A DNA stretch of 6,454 nt from Oscillospiraceae bacterium (GTDB taxonomy: Bacteria; Bacillota; Clostridia; Oscillospirales; Acutalibacteraceae): assembly GCA_029004655.1 (NCBI GenBank), contig JAQVYP010000101.1, forward strand, positions 1 to 6,454, given 5' to 3'. Under the pieces are notes generated by a model. The model had not been told where the DNA came from, ran no database searches, and saw nothing but the letters and a program-made list of their open reading frames with translations. Below are positions 1-6,293 of the stretch, piece after piece; the first letter of the stretch is position 1; every line of letters begins with the position of its first letter. A program made the position numbers and the translations under genes.

Positions 1-1
1 T

Positions 2-6
2 GGAGG
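2..6 (+). promoter_or_regulatory. Ribosome binding site of rnfC
   Basis: GGAGG lies 8 bases upstream of the TTG at 15. It decides the rnfC start: no in-frame ATG or GTG is present near it, and the resulting N-terminus matches the start of RnfC proteins. Confidence 0.8.
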
Positions 7-14
7 TTGTTAAA

Positions 15-1343
15 TTGGAAATCAAGAACACCATAATTAAACCAGTCGGCCATATTCGTGGCGGAACTAAACTCAGCCATTATAAAAACACTGCAGAGCA
101 AGCATCTGCGGTAATGCCTGCACCTGCCAGAGTTGAAATCGCCATGCAACAACATATTGGTGCCCCGTGTGTTCCTTGTGTTCAAAAGGGCGATACTGTT
201 TACGTTGGTACGATAATAGGTGATAGCGAAAAATTTGTCAGTGCACCTATACATTCAAGTGTTTCGGGTACTGTTGCTAAAATCGGCAACATTACGCCTT
301 CATCAGGTCAAAATTGTCAAACCGTTATTATCGAGTCAGACGGTCAAATGACACTCGACCCGAGCATTAAGCCCGTAAAGATAGATACTTCGGATGATTT
401 AGCGAAAGCTGCCAGATCTTCCGGTCTTGTAGGACTTGGTGGAGCAGGCTTCCCCACTCACGTTAAACTTAATATTAATCCAGATAAAAAGTTAGATACT
501 CTTATAATTAACGGAGCTGAATGTGAGCCATACATTACATCAGACTACCGTGAATTCATGGAAAATCCAGACGATATCCTGGAAGGTGTTTTGCTACTTA
601 AACGAATTATAGGGTTTAAGAATGTCATAATCTGTATTGAGAATAATAAACCCGAGGCTATAGATACTCTTAGCCATGTTATTGCTGATAAAAATGACCC
701 TTCGATTAAAATAATGAAATTAAAATCTCATTATCCACAAGGTGCCGAAAAAGTCCTGATATTTACTGCCACAGGTCGAAAACTCCCACTCGGAAAACTG
801 CCTGCGGATGTTGGCTGTGTTGTTATGAATGTGACCAGCATTGCATTTCTAAGCCGCTATATTCGCACCGGTATGCCGCTGGTTTCAAAACGAATTACAA
901 TTGACGGCGGAGCAGTTACGAATCCCCAAAACGTCATTGTTCCTATCGGCACACCAATTAAAGACGTTATCGACTTTTGCGGTGGACTAAAATGCGAGCC
1001 TAAAAAAATATTAATGGGCGGGCCTATGATGGGTGTTGCTGTACTGGATATAAATGCGCCAATATTAAAACAAAACAACGCTATATTAGTTTTTGATGAA
1101 CGCGAGGCAACACCTCCACCAATTACTCCTTGTATACGTTGCGGTCGGTGCGCCGCCGCTTGTCCCATGAATCTTATTCCCGCCGCTGTTGAAACCGCTC
1201 TAAAGCTGAAAAATGTTGATCATATGAAGAATCTTAATGTGGCATATTGCATAGAGTGCGGAAGCTGCGCATTTTCTTGCCCTGCAAAGCGCCCTCTGAC
1301 ACAAACGATGCGACTTGCCAAGATGGAAGTTAGAAAATCATAA
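15..1343 (+). CDS. rnfC: Rnf complex subunit RnfC, NADH-side Fe-S flavoprotein
   Basis: RnfC is the peripheral cytoplasmic subunit of the Rnf complex, where electrons arriving from ferredoxin are passed to NAD+. The 442-residue protein has the family layout. An N-terminal RnfC domain includes a barrel-sandwich-like stretch (about residues 35-110). It is followed by the glycine-rich nucleotide/FMN-binding region with GLGGAGFPT at 140-148 and NGAECEPY at 166-173, an SLBB-like region near 300-350, and two 4Fe-4S motifs, C373-x2-C-x2-C-x3-C383-P and C412-x2-C-x2-C-x3-C422-P. The length is normal for clostridial RnfC, which lacks the long repetitive C-terminal tail of the proteobacterial protein. 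The start is TTG, supported by GGAGG at 2-6. It is the first gene of rnfCDGEAB visible here and is followed by rnfD after 15 bases. Function is assigned by family motifs; the residues that contact FMN or NADH were not individually verified. Confidence 0.97.
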   Translation: MEIKNTIIKPVGHIRGGTKLSHYKNTAEQASAVMPAPARVEIAMQQHIGAPCVPCVQKGDTVYVGTIIGDSEKFVSAPIHSSVSGTVAKIGNITPSSGQNCQTVIIESDGQMTLDPSIKPVKIDTSDDLAKAARSSGLVGLGGAGFPTHVKLNINPDKKLDTLIINGAECEPYITSDYREFMENPDDILEGVLLLKRIIGFKNVIICIENNKPEAIDTLSHVIADKNDPSIKIMKLKSHYPQGAEKVLIFTATGRKLPLGKLPADVGCVVMNVTSIAFLSRYIRTGMPLVSKRITIDGGAVTNPQNVIVPIGTPIKDVIDFCGGLKCEPKKILMGGPMMGVAVLDINAPILKQNNAILVFDEREATPPPITPCIRCGRCAAACPMNLIPAAVETALKLKNVDHMKNLNVAYCIECGSCAFSCPAKRPLTQTMRLAKMEVRKS

Positions 1344-1344
1344 T

Positions 1345-1349
1345 GGAGG
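1345..1349 (+). promoter_or_regulatory. Ribosome binding site of rnfD
   Basis: GGAGG begins two bases after the rnfC stop codon and lies 9 bases before the TTG at 1359. It supports that non-ATG start over later ATG codons (for example Met22), which would delete conserved N-terminal sequence. Confidence 0.8.
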
Positions 1350-1358
1350 TCCTAAGAA

Positions 1359-2321
1359 TTGGATAAACCTATCATATCACAGTCACCACACATAACTCAC
1401 GGCGACAATACTCGCGGAATCATGTTTGATGTAATAATAGCTCTGCTCCCTGCAATTATAGCCGGCACGGTTCTTTTCGGACCCAGAGCACTATTATTGG
1501 TCGGAATTTGCACAGCTTCGGCTGTGATTTCCGAATACATATGTTGTAAGGCTTTAAAGAGGACAAACACTATCGGTGATTTATCTGCTGTTGTAACAGG
1601 AATTTTGCTTGGTCTTAATCTTCCTCCTTCACTCCCTTTTTGGATGGGTGCAATAGGCAGCGCAATTGCTATTGTCGTTGTTAAGCAACTTTACGGTGGA
1701 ATTGGTCATAATTTTGTGAATCCCGCAATCACCGGGCGTATAGTATTAATGGTTTCATTTTCAACCGCTATGACAACCTGGACTAATCCTTATTCTTGGA
1801 TGAATACAAACATTGATTCCATTTCATCTGCCACACCGTTGGCAACAGGTGCATCATACTCACTTCAAGAATTACTTTTTGGTGTTCGTCCCGGTTGCGT
1901 CGGTGAAACATTCACCCTAGTTCTGCTCGCCGGCGGAATATATCTTGTTTGGCGCAAAGTTATTCGCCCAACAATTCCACTGGCCTTTATTCTGACAGTT
2001 GGAGCATTGAGCTTTGCCGCAGGACTTTTCGGTGGCACAATTGCCGACGCCGGATATAATGCCCTTTATTCCATGATGTCGGGCGGATTGATACTCGGAG
2101 CAGTTTTTATGGCTACTGATTATACAACAAGCCCTTCTAACTTTAAAGGTAAGCTCATTTTCGGTATCGGCTGCGGCATCATAACATTTTTGATAAGACA
2201 ATTTGGCTCACTATCCGAAGGCGTTTCATTTTCAATTATTTTGATGAATATTCTTGTGCCTCATATTAATAATTTAACGATTCCAAAACCGTTTGGATGG
2301 GAGGTATTAAAGAATGAGTAA
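1359..2321 (+). CDS. rnfD: Rnf complex subunit RnfD, FMN-carrying membrane protein
   Basis: RnfD is an integral membrane subunit of the NqrB/RnfD family that carries covalently bound FMN and is thought to take part in coupling electron flow to cation transport. The 320-residue protein has about nine or ten hydrophobic segments. Family landmarks are SPHI near residue 9, IMFDVIIALLPA at 21-32, the GDLSAVVTGILLGLNLPP block at 73-90, the NFVNPAITGR segment at 118-127 and ATDYTTSP at 252-259. The flavinylation motif Dxx(S/T)xAT is seen as D153-SISSA-T159 followed by PLA, so Thr159 is the predicted phosphoester-linked FMN site. Attachment needs an ApbE-type flavin transferase, and none is encoded in this window. 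The start is TTG. The 3' end overlaps rnfG by 8 bases, which suggests translational coupling. Confidence 0.97.
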   Translation: MDKPIISQSPHITHGDNTRGIMFDVIIALLPAIIAGTVLFGPRALLLVGICTASAVISEYICCKALKRTNTIGDLSAVVTGILLGLNLPPSLPFWMGAIGSAIAIVVVKQLYGGIGHNFVNPAITGRIVLMVSFSTAMTTWTNPYSWMNTNIDSISSATPLATGASYSLQELLFGVRPGCVGETFTLVLLAGGIYLVWRKVIRPTIPLAFILTVGALSFAAGLFGGTIADAGYNALYSMMSGGLILGAVFMATDYTTSPSNFKGKLIFGIGCGIITFLIRQFGSLSEGVSFSIILMNILVPHINNLTIPKPFGWEVLKNE

Positions 2322-2874
2322 GCTTTCTGCCGGAAATATCTTGAAACCAGCAGCATCTTTGTTAATCATCTGCGTGGTAATTACGTTTGCGCTTGCAGTA
2401 ACAAATAATATAACTTCAAAAAAGATTGAAGAATTGCAAACACAAGTTGAAAAGCAAGCAATGTCGCGAATAATACAAGCAGACAGCTATACTGAATGTG
2501 AAGTCACTCTAGACGGAGAAACCTATATATACTATACCGCAGGCGACCCGATTAAAGGCTATATTTTAACCTTGTCCTCAGCGGGTTATGGCGGTGATGT
2601 TTCTGTAATGACCGGTATAAATTTGGACGGAACAATTGCTTCGATTGAAGTCCTAAATGCATCAAGTGAAACTCCCGGACTTGGACAAAACGCTACAAAA
2701 TCCGGATTTTCTGAACAATTTTTTGGAAAAAGTGGGCAATTGTCAGTTGCTAAAAATGCGACAAAGGACACCGAAATTGATGCCATTACAGGTGCGACAA
2801 TTACCTCTACATCTGTTACAGATTCAGTCAATTTTGCCTTAAAACTATTTGAAGAAATAAGGAAAGGGATGTAA
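2314..2874 (+). CDS. rnfG: Rnf complex subunit RnfG, covalent FMN protein
   Basis: RnfG is a single-span membrane protein (NqrC/RnfG family) whose FMN-binding domain lies outside the cytoplasmic membrane and relays electrons within the Rnf complex. The 186-residue protein has an N-terminal membrane anchor at about 11-30, then a soluble domain with GYGGDVSVMTGINLDGTI at about 91-108 and a PGLG motif at 121-124, both typical of FMN-binding domains. The flavinylation site is D156-AITGA-T162, a match to Dxx(S/T)GAT, with Thr162 as the predicted FMN-linked residue. The ATG start lies inside the end of rnfD (8-base overlap) and is preceded by GGGAGG at 2299-2304. The size is usual for the clostridial family. 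Confidence 0.96.
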   Translation: MSKLSAGNILKPAASLLIICVVITFALAVTNNITSKKIEELQTQVEKQAMSRIIQADSYTECEVTLDGETYIYYTAGDPIKGYILTLSSAGYGGDVSVMTGINLDGTIASIEVLNASSETPGLGQNATKSGFSEQFFGKSGQLSVAKNATKDTEIDAITGATITSTSVTDSVNFALKLFEEIRKGM

Positions 2875-2880
2875 TTTCAT

Positions 2881-3567
2881 ATGAAAAAAAATCAAAAATT
2901 GCTTCCCATTTTAACAAATGGAATTATTAAAGAGAACCCGATTCTAAGACTTGTGCTTGGAACATGCCCATTTTTAGCAATTACTACTTGCGCTACAAAT
3001 GGGATTGGAATGGGAATTGCTGCAACTTTTGTACTTATCGGTTCCAATGCCACAGTTTCACTTCTAAGAAATTTTATTCCTGATAAAGTCAGAATTCCGG
3101 CTTATATTACCATCATTGCCGGATTTGTTACAATCGTTCAAATGCTTGTTAAGGCATTTTTGCCGTCAATTGACAGCGCACTTGGTATTTATTTGCCCCT
3201 TATTGTGGTTAACTGCATTATTTTAGCTCGTGCCGAAATGTTTGCAAACAAGAATAGTGTTTTGCCGTCTATATTCGATGCAATCGGCATGGGTATCGGA
3301 TTTACACTCTCATTGTTAGTAATGGGTGCAATCAGGGAGCTTTTGGGCGCAGGTACAATTTTTTCTATTCCGATAACTTCCAACTTCATTGAACCTATGA
3401 CTATTATGATTTTGCCACCGGGAGGTTTCTTCGTTTTCGGAATTTTGGTTGCAATTGCTAATATAGTAGCGACAAAGTCGGGTAAAAAGCCTGTCACATC
3501 TTTTGGCTGCGAAACCTGCAATGGCGATTGCGGTTCATGCAAGGGTGAGGTGAACGATTGTGAGTAG
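2881..3567 (+). CDS. rnfE: Rnf complex subunit RnfE, membrane 2Fe-2S half-site
   Basis: RnfE (NqrD/RnfE family) is a six-helix membrane protein that pairs with RnfA. In Nqr and Rnf structures the two subunits hold a 2Fe-2S cluster inside the membrane through two cysteines each. Here those residues are Cys29 (in GTCPFLA) and Cys112 (in LPLIVVNCIIL), the same positions known for NqrD. The protein has 228 residues, including a cytoplasm-like C-terminal tail from about 200 with cysteines at 210, 213, 217, 220 and 227. That tail is not needed for the family's core fold and is reported as a finding. The ATG is 6 bases after the rnfG stop, and its ribosome binding site is poor: an AAAGGG 12 bases upstream. 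Efficient translation may therefore depend on coupling to rnfG. The end overlaps rnfA by 8 bases. Confidence 0.96.
   Translation: MKKNQKLLPILTNGIIKENPILRLVLGTCPFLAITTCATNGIGMGIAATFVLIGSNATVSLLRNFIPDKVRIPAYITIIAGFVTIVQMLVKAFLPSIDSALGIYLPLIVVNCIILARAEMFANKNSVLPSIFDAIGMGIGFTLSLLVMGAIRELLGAGTIFSIPITSNFIEPMTIMILPPGGFFVFGILVAIANIVATKSGKKPVTSFGCETCNGDCGSCKGEVNDCE
3547..3553 (+). promoter_or_regulatory. Ribosome binding site of rnfA, inside rnfE
   Basis: GAGGTGA lies within the last codons of rnfE, 6 bases before the GTG at 3560, and fixes that GTG as the rnfA start. The same bases encode part of the RnfE C-terminal tail. Confidence 0.75.
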
Positions 3568-4138
3568 TCTTATAACAATATTTTTAGCGGGTATCATGAC
3601 TGAAAATATGGTACTTTCGAAATTTCTAGGAATTTGTTCTTTCCTAGGAGTTTCCCAAAAAGTAAAAACTGCTTTAAGCATGAGTATTGCAGTAATTTTT
3701 GTTATGTTCATGTCAACCGCCGTAACATACCCAATTTACGCTTATCTTTTATTACCAAAAGATCTTGATTATCTTCAAACTCTTGTTTTCATTCTTGTTA
3801 TAGCCGCTTTGGTTCAACTTATTGAAATTGCATTAAAGAAGCTATCACAGCCTATATATTCAGCACTCGGAATCTATCTGCCTCTTATTACAACCAACTG
3901 TATCATTTTGGGTATCACACTTCTCAATTTCACTAAAGATCTTAGCTATGTGGAATCCCTGGTTAATTCTTTGGGAGCAGGCGCAGGATATCTGGTTGCT
4001 ATGGTTATATTTGCCGGGGTAAGAGGACGAATTGAATCATGTGACATTCCGGAACGCCTTCAAGGTCTTCCTATAACACTTATTTCTGCCTCAATTGTAT
4101 CATTATCATTTCTTGGATTTTCGGGAATCGTGGGTTAA
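3560..4138 (+). CDS. rnfA: Rnf complex subunit RnfA, membrane 2Fe-2S half-site
   Basis: RnfA (NqrE/RnfA family) is the homologous partner of RnfE, with six membrane helices in opposite topology. The 192-residue protein shows the family signatures ENMVLSKFLGICSFLG (15-30) and SALGIYLPLITTNCIILG (101-118). Cys26 and Cys114 are the predicted ligands that, with Cys29 and Cys112 of RnfE, hold the intramembrane 2Fe-2S cluster. The segment SLGAGAGYLVAMVIFAGVR (about 137-155) and a final helix complete the usual length. The start is GTG with GAGGTGA at 3547-3553, and the gene overlaps rnfE by 8 bases. The shared YLPLI-x2-NCIIL element in RnfA and RnfE reflects their ancient duplication, so it should not be read as a recent repeat. 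Confidence 0.97.
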   Translation: MSSLITIFLAGIMTENMVLSKFLGICSFLGVSQKVKTALSMSIAVIFVMFMSTAVTYPIYAYLLLPKDLDYLQTLVFILVIAALVQLIEIALKKLSQPIYSALGIYLPLITTNCIILGITLLNFTKDLSYVESLVNSLGAGAGYLVAMVIFAGVRGRIESCDIPERLQGLPITLISASIVSLSFLGFSGIVG

Positions 4139-4151
4139 GGAGGGCTTTTAA

Positions 4152-4937
4152 ATGGATCTTATTTTACCTGTAATAATTGTTGGAATAATTGGATTAATTT
4201 GCGGAATTGGTCTTTCGATTGTTTCCGAGCTTATGGCTGTTCCAACAGATGAAAGAGTTGCTAAACTGCGTGAAGTTTTACCGGGTGCAAACTGTGGTGC
4301 ATGTGGATATTCCGGATGCGATGCTTATGCTGAAGCACTTTCTAAAGGTGACTGCAAAACGGGGCTCTGTGCTCCGGGAGGCGATAAAACGAATAAAGCT
4401 TTGGGCGAAATTTTGGGTGTGCAAGTGAACTCAGTTGTAAAACAATCCGCTGTTGTTATATGCGCCGGGACATGTGAGCATACCACTGATAAAATGGATT
4501 ATCGAGGAATTTCGACATGTTCCGCAGCCAACATGATGTATAATGGTTTTTCCGCTTGTGATTATGGTTGTCTGGGACTAGGCGACTGTCAAAAGGTATG
4601 CCAATTCTCTGCTATTTCAATAAAAGACAATATCGCCGGCATTAACCCTATTCTTTGTACTGCTTGCGGAGCTTGTTTAAAAGCGTGCCCTAAGGAAATA
4701 ATTAAACTTGTTCCGGATAATTGGGATGCTTTGGTTATGTGCTCAAATCATGATAAAGGTGCTGTAATAAGAAAAGCATGCGATATCGGCTGCATCGGTT
4801 GCTACAAATGCGAAAAGGTTTGCGAATTCGATGCAATAAAAGTTGATAATAATCTTGCTGTAATTGATCAAGAAAAATGTACCGGTTGCGGTAAATGTGT
4901 CCTTAATTGCCCTGTACATTGTATAATTTCAGCATGA
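4152..4937 (+). CDS. rnfB: Rnf complex subunit RnfB, ferredoxin-side polyferredoxin
   Basis: RnfB is the entry point for electrons from reduced ferredoxin. The 261-residue protein has an N-terminal membrane anchor (about 4-26), then an Fe-S domain with C48-x2-C51-x4-C56-x16-C73 followed by APGG. A cysteine-rich region with C104, C108, C123, C136, C140, C146 and C150 comes next, and then three ferredoxin-type motifs: C169-x2-C-x2-C-x3-C179-P, C214-x2-C-x2-C-x3-C224 and C243-x2-C-x2-C-x3-C253-P. There are 28 cysteines in all. Conserved landmarks include GANCGACGYSGCDAYAEAL (46-64), CAGTC at 104-108 and GCIGC at 213-217. This multi-cluster form is typical of clostridial RnfB. The ATG is preceded by AAGGAGGG at 4137-4144, which overlaps the rnfA stop. 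It is the last rnf gene. Confidence 0.97.
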   Translation: MDLILPVIIVGIIGLICGIGLSIVSELMAVPTDERVAKLREVLPGANCGACGYSGCDAYAEALSKGDCKTGLCAPGGDKTNKALGEILGVQVNSVVKQSAVVICAGTCEHTTDKMDYRGISTCSAANMMYNGFSACDYGCLGLGDCQKVCQFSAISIKDNIAGINPILCTACGACLKACPKEIIKLVPDNWDALVMCSNHDKGAVIRKACDIGCIGCYKCEKVCEFDAIKVDNNLAVIDQEKCTGCGKCVLNCPVHCIISA

Positions 4938-4943
4938 GTTTAA

Positions 4944-4965
4944 TATAGTTATATTAATAACTATA
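4944..4965 (+). repeat. Perfect 9-bp inverted repeat before the CmpB-family gene
   Basis: TATAGTTAT (4944-4952) and ATAACTATA (4957-4965) are exact reverse complements around an ATTA loop. The right arm ends at the first base of the AGGAGG ribosome binding site (4965-4970) of the next gene, and the rnfB stop is 6 bases upstream of the left arm. No T-run follows, so it does not look like a terminator. It could be a weak RNA hairpin beside the ribosome binding site, an mRNA processing site or a protein-binding palindrome; the sequence cannot tell these apart. Confidence 0.55.
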
Positions 4966-4976
4966 GGAGGTAATTT

Positions 4977-5726
4977 ATGAATACCCTCCCTAATAAGATA
5001 AAATTGCCTGATCAAACTGATAACGAATGTGTGGCGGAGATAAACCCACCCGAGCAAAAAAAATCAGTGGTCTTTATAGTCGGTCTGAACCTCTATAAGC
5101 TTTTTTGGATTTTCTTGGTGGGAAGTTTTTTAGGAGTATTAGTTGAAACAATGTTTTGTATACTTAAACACGGCTATTACCAAAGCCGTGTTGGTTTAGT
5201 ATGGGGCCCATTTAACGCTGTCTATGGATTTGGTGCGGTTTTGATCATTCTTGTAGTGTCAAAGATCAAGTGCAAAAACTATGTATGCATTTTTTTGGGC
5301 AGCATGATAATCGGCGGCTCATTTGAGTATTTGTGCAGTCTTTTTCAGGAATTGATATTTGGCACAGTATCTTGGGAATACAGTAATACTCCTATTAATA
5401 TTGCCGGAAGAACTAATCTCTTCTACTCCTTTTTTTGGGGAATTCTAGGGCTTTTTTTCGTTAGAGATATTATGCCCAGACTAAATAAAATACTTGAAAA
5501 AATTTCGGGACAATTTGCATTTGTGTTAACTTGGGTAATGATAGTATTTATGACGGCAAATATTGCTGTTTCTTTTTTAGCGGTAGAGCGTTGGCAACAG
5601 AGAAGAAACGACATCCCTTCATACAATATTGTTTATGCTTATGTTGATAAAATTTTCACTGATGAATATCTGCAAAAAAAATATCCTAATATGACGATTG
5701 TTGACAAATCATATAATTCCAATTAA
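4977..5726 (+). CDS. ABC_trans_CmpB (PF06541) family membrane protein
   Basis: This is a predicted polytopic membrane protein of 249 residues. A hydrophilic N-terminus of about 30 residues is followed by roughly five hydrophobic segments near 38-60, 80-95, 102-120, 145-163 and 180-203, then a charged tail. The family pattern is recognisable: an early helix with G-x-LVET (53-58), the R71-VGLVWGPFNAVYGFGA stretch, FEYLCS at 116-121, and W133-EYSNTPINIAGRTNLFYSFFWG through about 155. These proteins are often labelled putative ABC transporter permease. No ATPase partner is present here, so that label is not supported by context. The ATG has an ideal AGGAGG 6 bases upstream. The 39-base gap after rnfB, with no terminator or clear promoter, suggests co-transcription with rnf, although a functional link is unproven. 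Confidence 0.8.
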   Translation: MNTLPNKIKLPDQTDNECVAEINPPEQKKSVVFIVGLNLYKLFWIFLVGSFLGVLVETMFCILKHGYYQSRVGLVWGPFNAVYGFGAVLIILVVSKIKCKNYVCIFLGSMIIGGSFEYLCSLFQELIFGTVSWEYSNTPINIAGRTNLFYSFFWGILGLFFVRDIMPRLNKILEKISGQFAFVLTWVMIVFMTANIAVSFLAVERWQQRRNDIPSYNIVYAYVDKIFTDEYLQKKYPNMTIVDKSYNSN

Positions 5727-5733
5727 AATGCGC

Positions 5734-5844
5734 CCAAGATTTGCGATGACTTTGTTTGTGAGACAAGACGGAGGACGAAGGCGGGATATCGCGCGTTAGA
5801 CACGACAACGCAGTCTCGCAACCAAAAGGCCGCGAAGGTCTTGG
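5734..5844 (+). repeat. Structured GA-rich intergenic element, copy A
   Basis: This non-coding stretch folds as two stacked stems around a GA-rich core. The outer stem pairs 5734-5745 with 5833-5844 (one mismatch, two G-U pairs). The inner stem pairs 5751-5764 with 5813-5826 (one mismatch, one G-U pair), enclosing 48 bases. It shares the words TTGCGA, GGAGGAC, GCGGG and GCAGT, in the same order, with copy B near the end of the window. Codon structure, tRNA T-loop and transposase sequence are all absent. It could be a small mobile palindromic repeat, a structured RNA or a mixed repeat and terminator. I do not recognise an established name for it. Confidence 0.6.
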
Positions 5845-5857
5845 ATTATTTTTATTT
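5734..5857 (+). terminator. Possible terminator of the rnf-cmpB transcript within copy A
   Basis: The outer stem of copy A closes with TCTTGG and is followed at once by a T-rich run (ATTATTTTTATTT, 5845-5857). It lies 8 bases after the stop of the CmpB-family gene and before the rpsO promoter, where a terminator is expected. The hairpin is far longer and more interrupted than a standard intrinsic terminator, so this is tentative. Confidence 0.35.
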
Positions 5858-5891
5858 GAAATTAGTGTTAAATCAAAAAATGAATTAAACC

Positions 5892-5920
5892 TTTACAAAG
5901 CGGACATAATATGGTATAAT
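5892..5920 (+). promoter_or_regulatory. Housekeeping (sigma-A type) promoter of rpsO
   Basis: TTTACA (5892-5897) as -35 and a perfect TATAAT (5915-5920) as -10 are separated by 17 bases. A TGG directly before the -10 (5912-5914) makes it an extended -10 promoter. Transcription should begin near 5926-5928, giving a 5' leader of about 95 bases. It is the only near-consensus promoter I found in the window. Confidence 0.88.
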
Positions 5921-5926
5921 TCTCAA

Positions 5927-6022
5927 GCTACCGTATACTATGCTTTAGGAGAAAACCTATAAGGTGCTTCACCTGCCTTCTGCTTGGTTTATCGGCGGAC
6001 AATTTATTATGAGGTGAAACTA
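5927..6022 (+). promoter_or_regulatory. rpsO leader with alternative pairings, likely S15 autoregulatory
   Basis: The leader of about 95 bases contains two small hairpins, TAGG/CCTA (5946-5949 with 5956-5959) and AGGTG/CACCT (5962-5966 with 5970-5974). CACCT can instead be used within TTCACCT (5968-5974), which pairs perfectly over 7 bases with AGGTGAA (6012-6018), covering the rpsO ribosome binding site. The two pairings exclude each other. Repression of rpsO by its own S15 product through leader structures is known in several bacterial groups, including Firmicutes. That this leader binds S15 is inferred from position and pairing. Confidence 0.6.
6011..6016 (+). promoter_or_regulatory. Ribosome binding site of rpsO
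   Basis: GAGGTG lies 6 bases before the ATG at 6023. It selects this ATG over an in-frame TTG at 5984, which has no such site and lies inside the structured leader. It is also the segment that can be hidden by TTCACCT (5968-5974). Confidence 0.85.
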
Positions 6023-6286
6023 ATGTTACAAGAACAAAAAAATCGAATTTTGGCTGAATATGCTACCCACGAAGGAGATACAGGTTCTCCAGAAGTTCAA
6101 ATTGCACTTCTTACTTTCCGTATCAACGAGCTTAACGAGCATTTGAGGGTTCACAAAAAGGATAACCATTCTCGCTATGGCTTGCTTAAAATGGTTGGTC
6201 ACAGACGTAACCTACTTGCCTATTTGGCAAATAAAGATATTGAAAGATATCGTAAACTCATTAAGAGACTTGGAATCCGTAAGTAA
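6023..6286 (+). CDS. rpsO: 30S ribosomal protein S15
   Basis: S15 is a primary binder of 16S rRNA in the 30S subunit, contacting the three-way junction of the central domain and contributing to the intersubunit bridge. The 87-residue product is near the usual 88-89. It carries the family signature across its length: DTGSPEVQIALLT (19-31) in the first helix region, then H44-KKD-NHSRYGLL (44-54), which contains the rRNA-binding His, Asp and Ser, and GHRRNLLAYL (59-68), ending in a basic tail. The gene has its own promoter and leader upstream and its own terminator downstream, so it is a separate transcription unit from rnf. In many Firmicutes pnp follows rpsO; whether that holds here lies outside the window. 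Confidence 0.99.
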   Translation: MLQEQKNRILAEYATHEGDTGSPEVQIALLTFRINELNEHLRVHKKDNHSRYGLLKMVGHRRNLLAYLANKDIERYRKLIKRLGIRK

Positions 6287-6293
6287 TAAAATG

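Noticed and set aside
857..1168. Open frame of 103 codons on the minus strand
   Set aside because: It lies wholly inside rnfC, opposite well-conserved codons, and has no recognisable protein features.
1917..2201. Minus-strand open frame of 94 codons
   Set aside because: It is antisense to rnfD membrane helices, and I recognise no protein family in it.
2586..2842. Open frames on both strands within rnfG
   Set aside because: Both overlap the conserved FMN-binding domain in other frames and show no domain features.
3189..3542. Minus-strand open frame of 117 codons
   Set aside because: It is a shadow of rnfE; composition reflects the reverse complement of membrane-helix codons.
3635..3918. Similarity between parts of rnfE and rnfA as a possible repeat
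   Set aside because: The shared motif around YLPLI and NCIIL reflects ancient homology of the two subunit families, not a recent duplication.
4207..4428. Plus-strand open frame of 73 codons in another frame of rnfB
   Set aside because: It overlaps the conserved RnfB Fe-S domain and has no supporting features.
5423..5626. Minus-strand open frame of 67 codons
   Set aside because: It is antisense to the CmpB-family gene with no family match.
5751..5826. A 76-base folded unit, the length of a tRNA
   Set aside because: The terminal stem is 14 bp instead of 7, and there is no T-loop consensus, anticodon arm or CCA-adjacent acceptor. It matches copy B, not a tRNA.
5984..6022. In-frame TTG giving a 13-residue N-terminal extension of S15
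   Set aside because: It has no ribosome binding site, lies in the structured leader, and the extension is absent from the S15 family; ATG at 6023 has GAGGTG at proper spacing.
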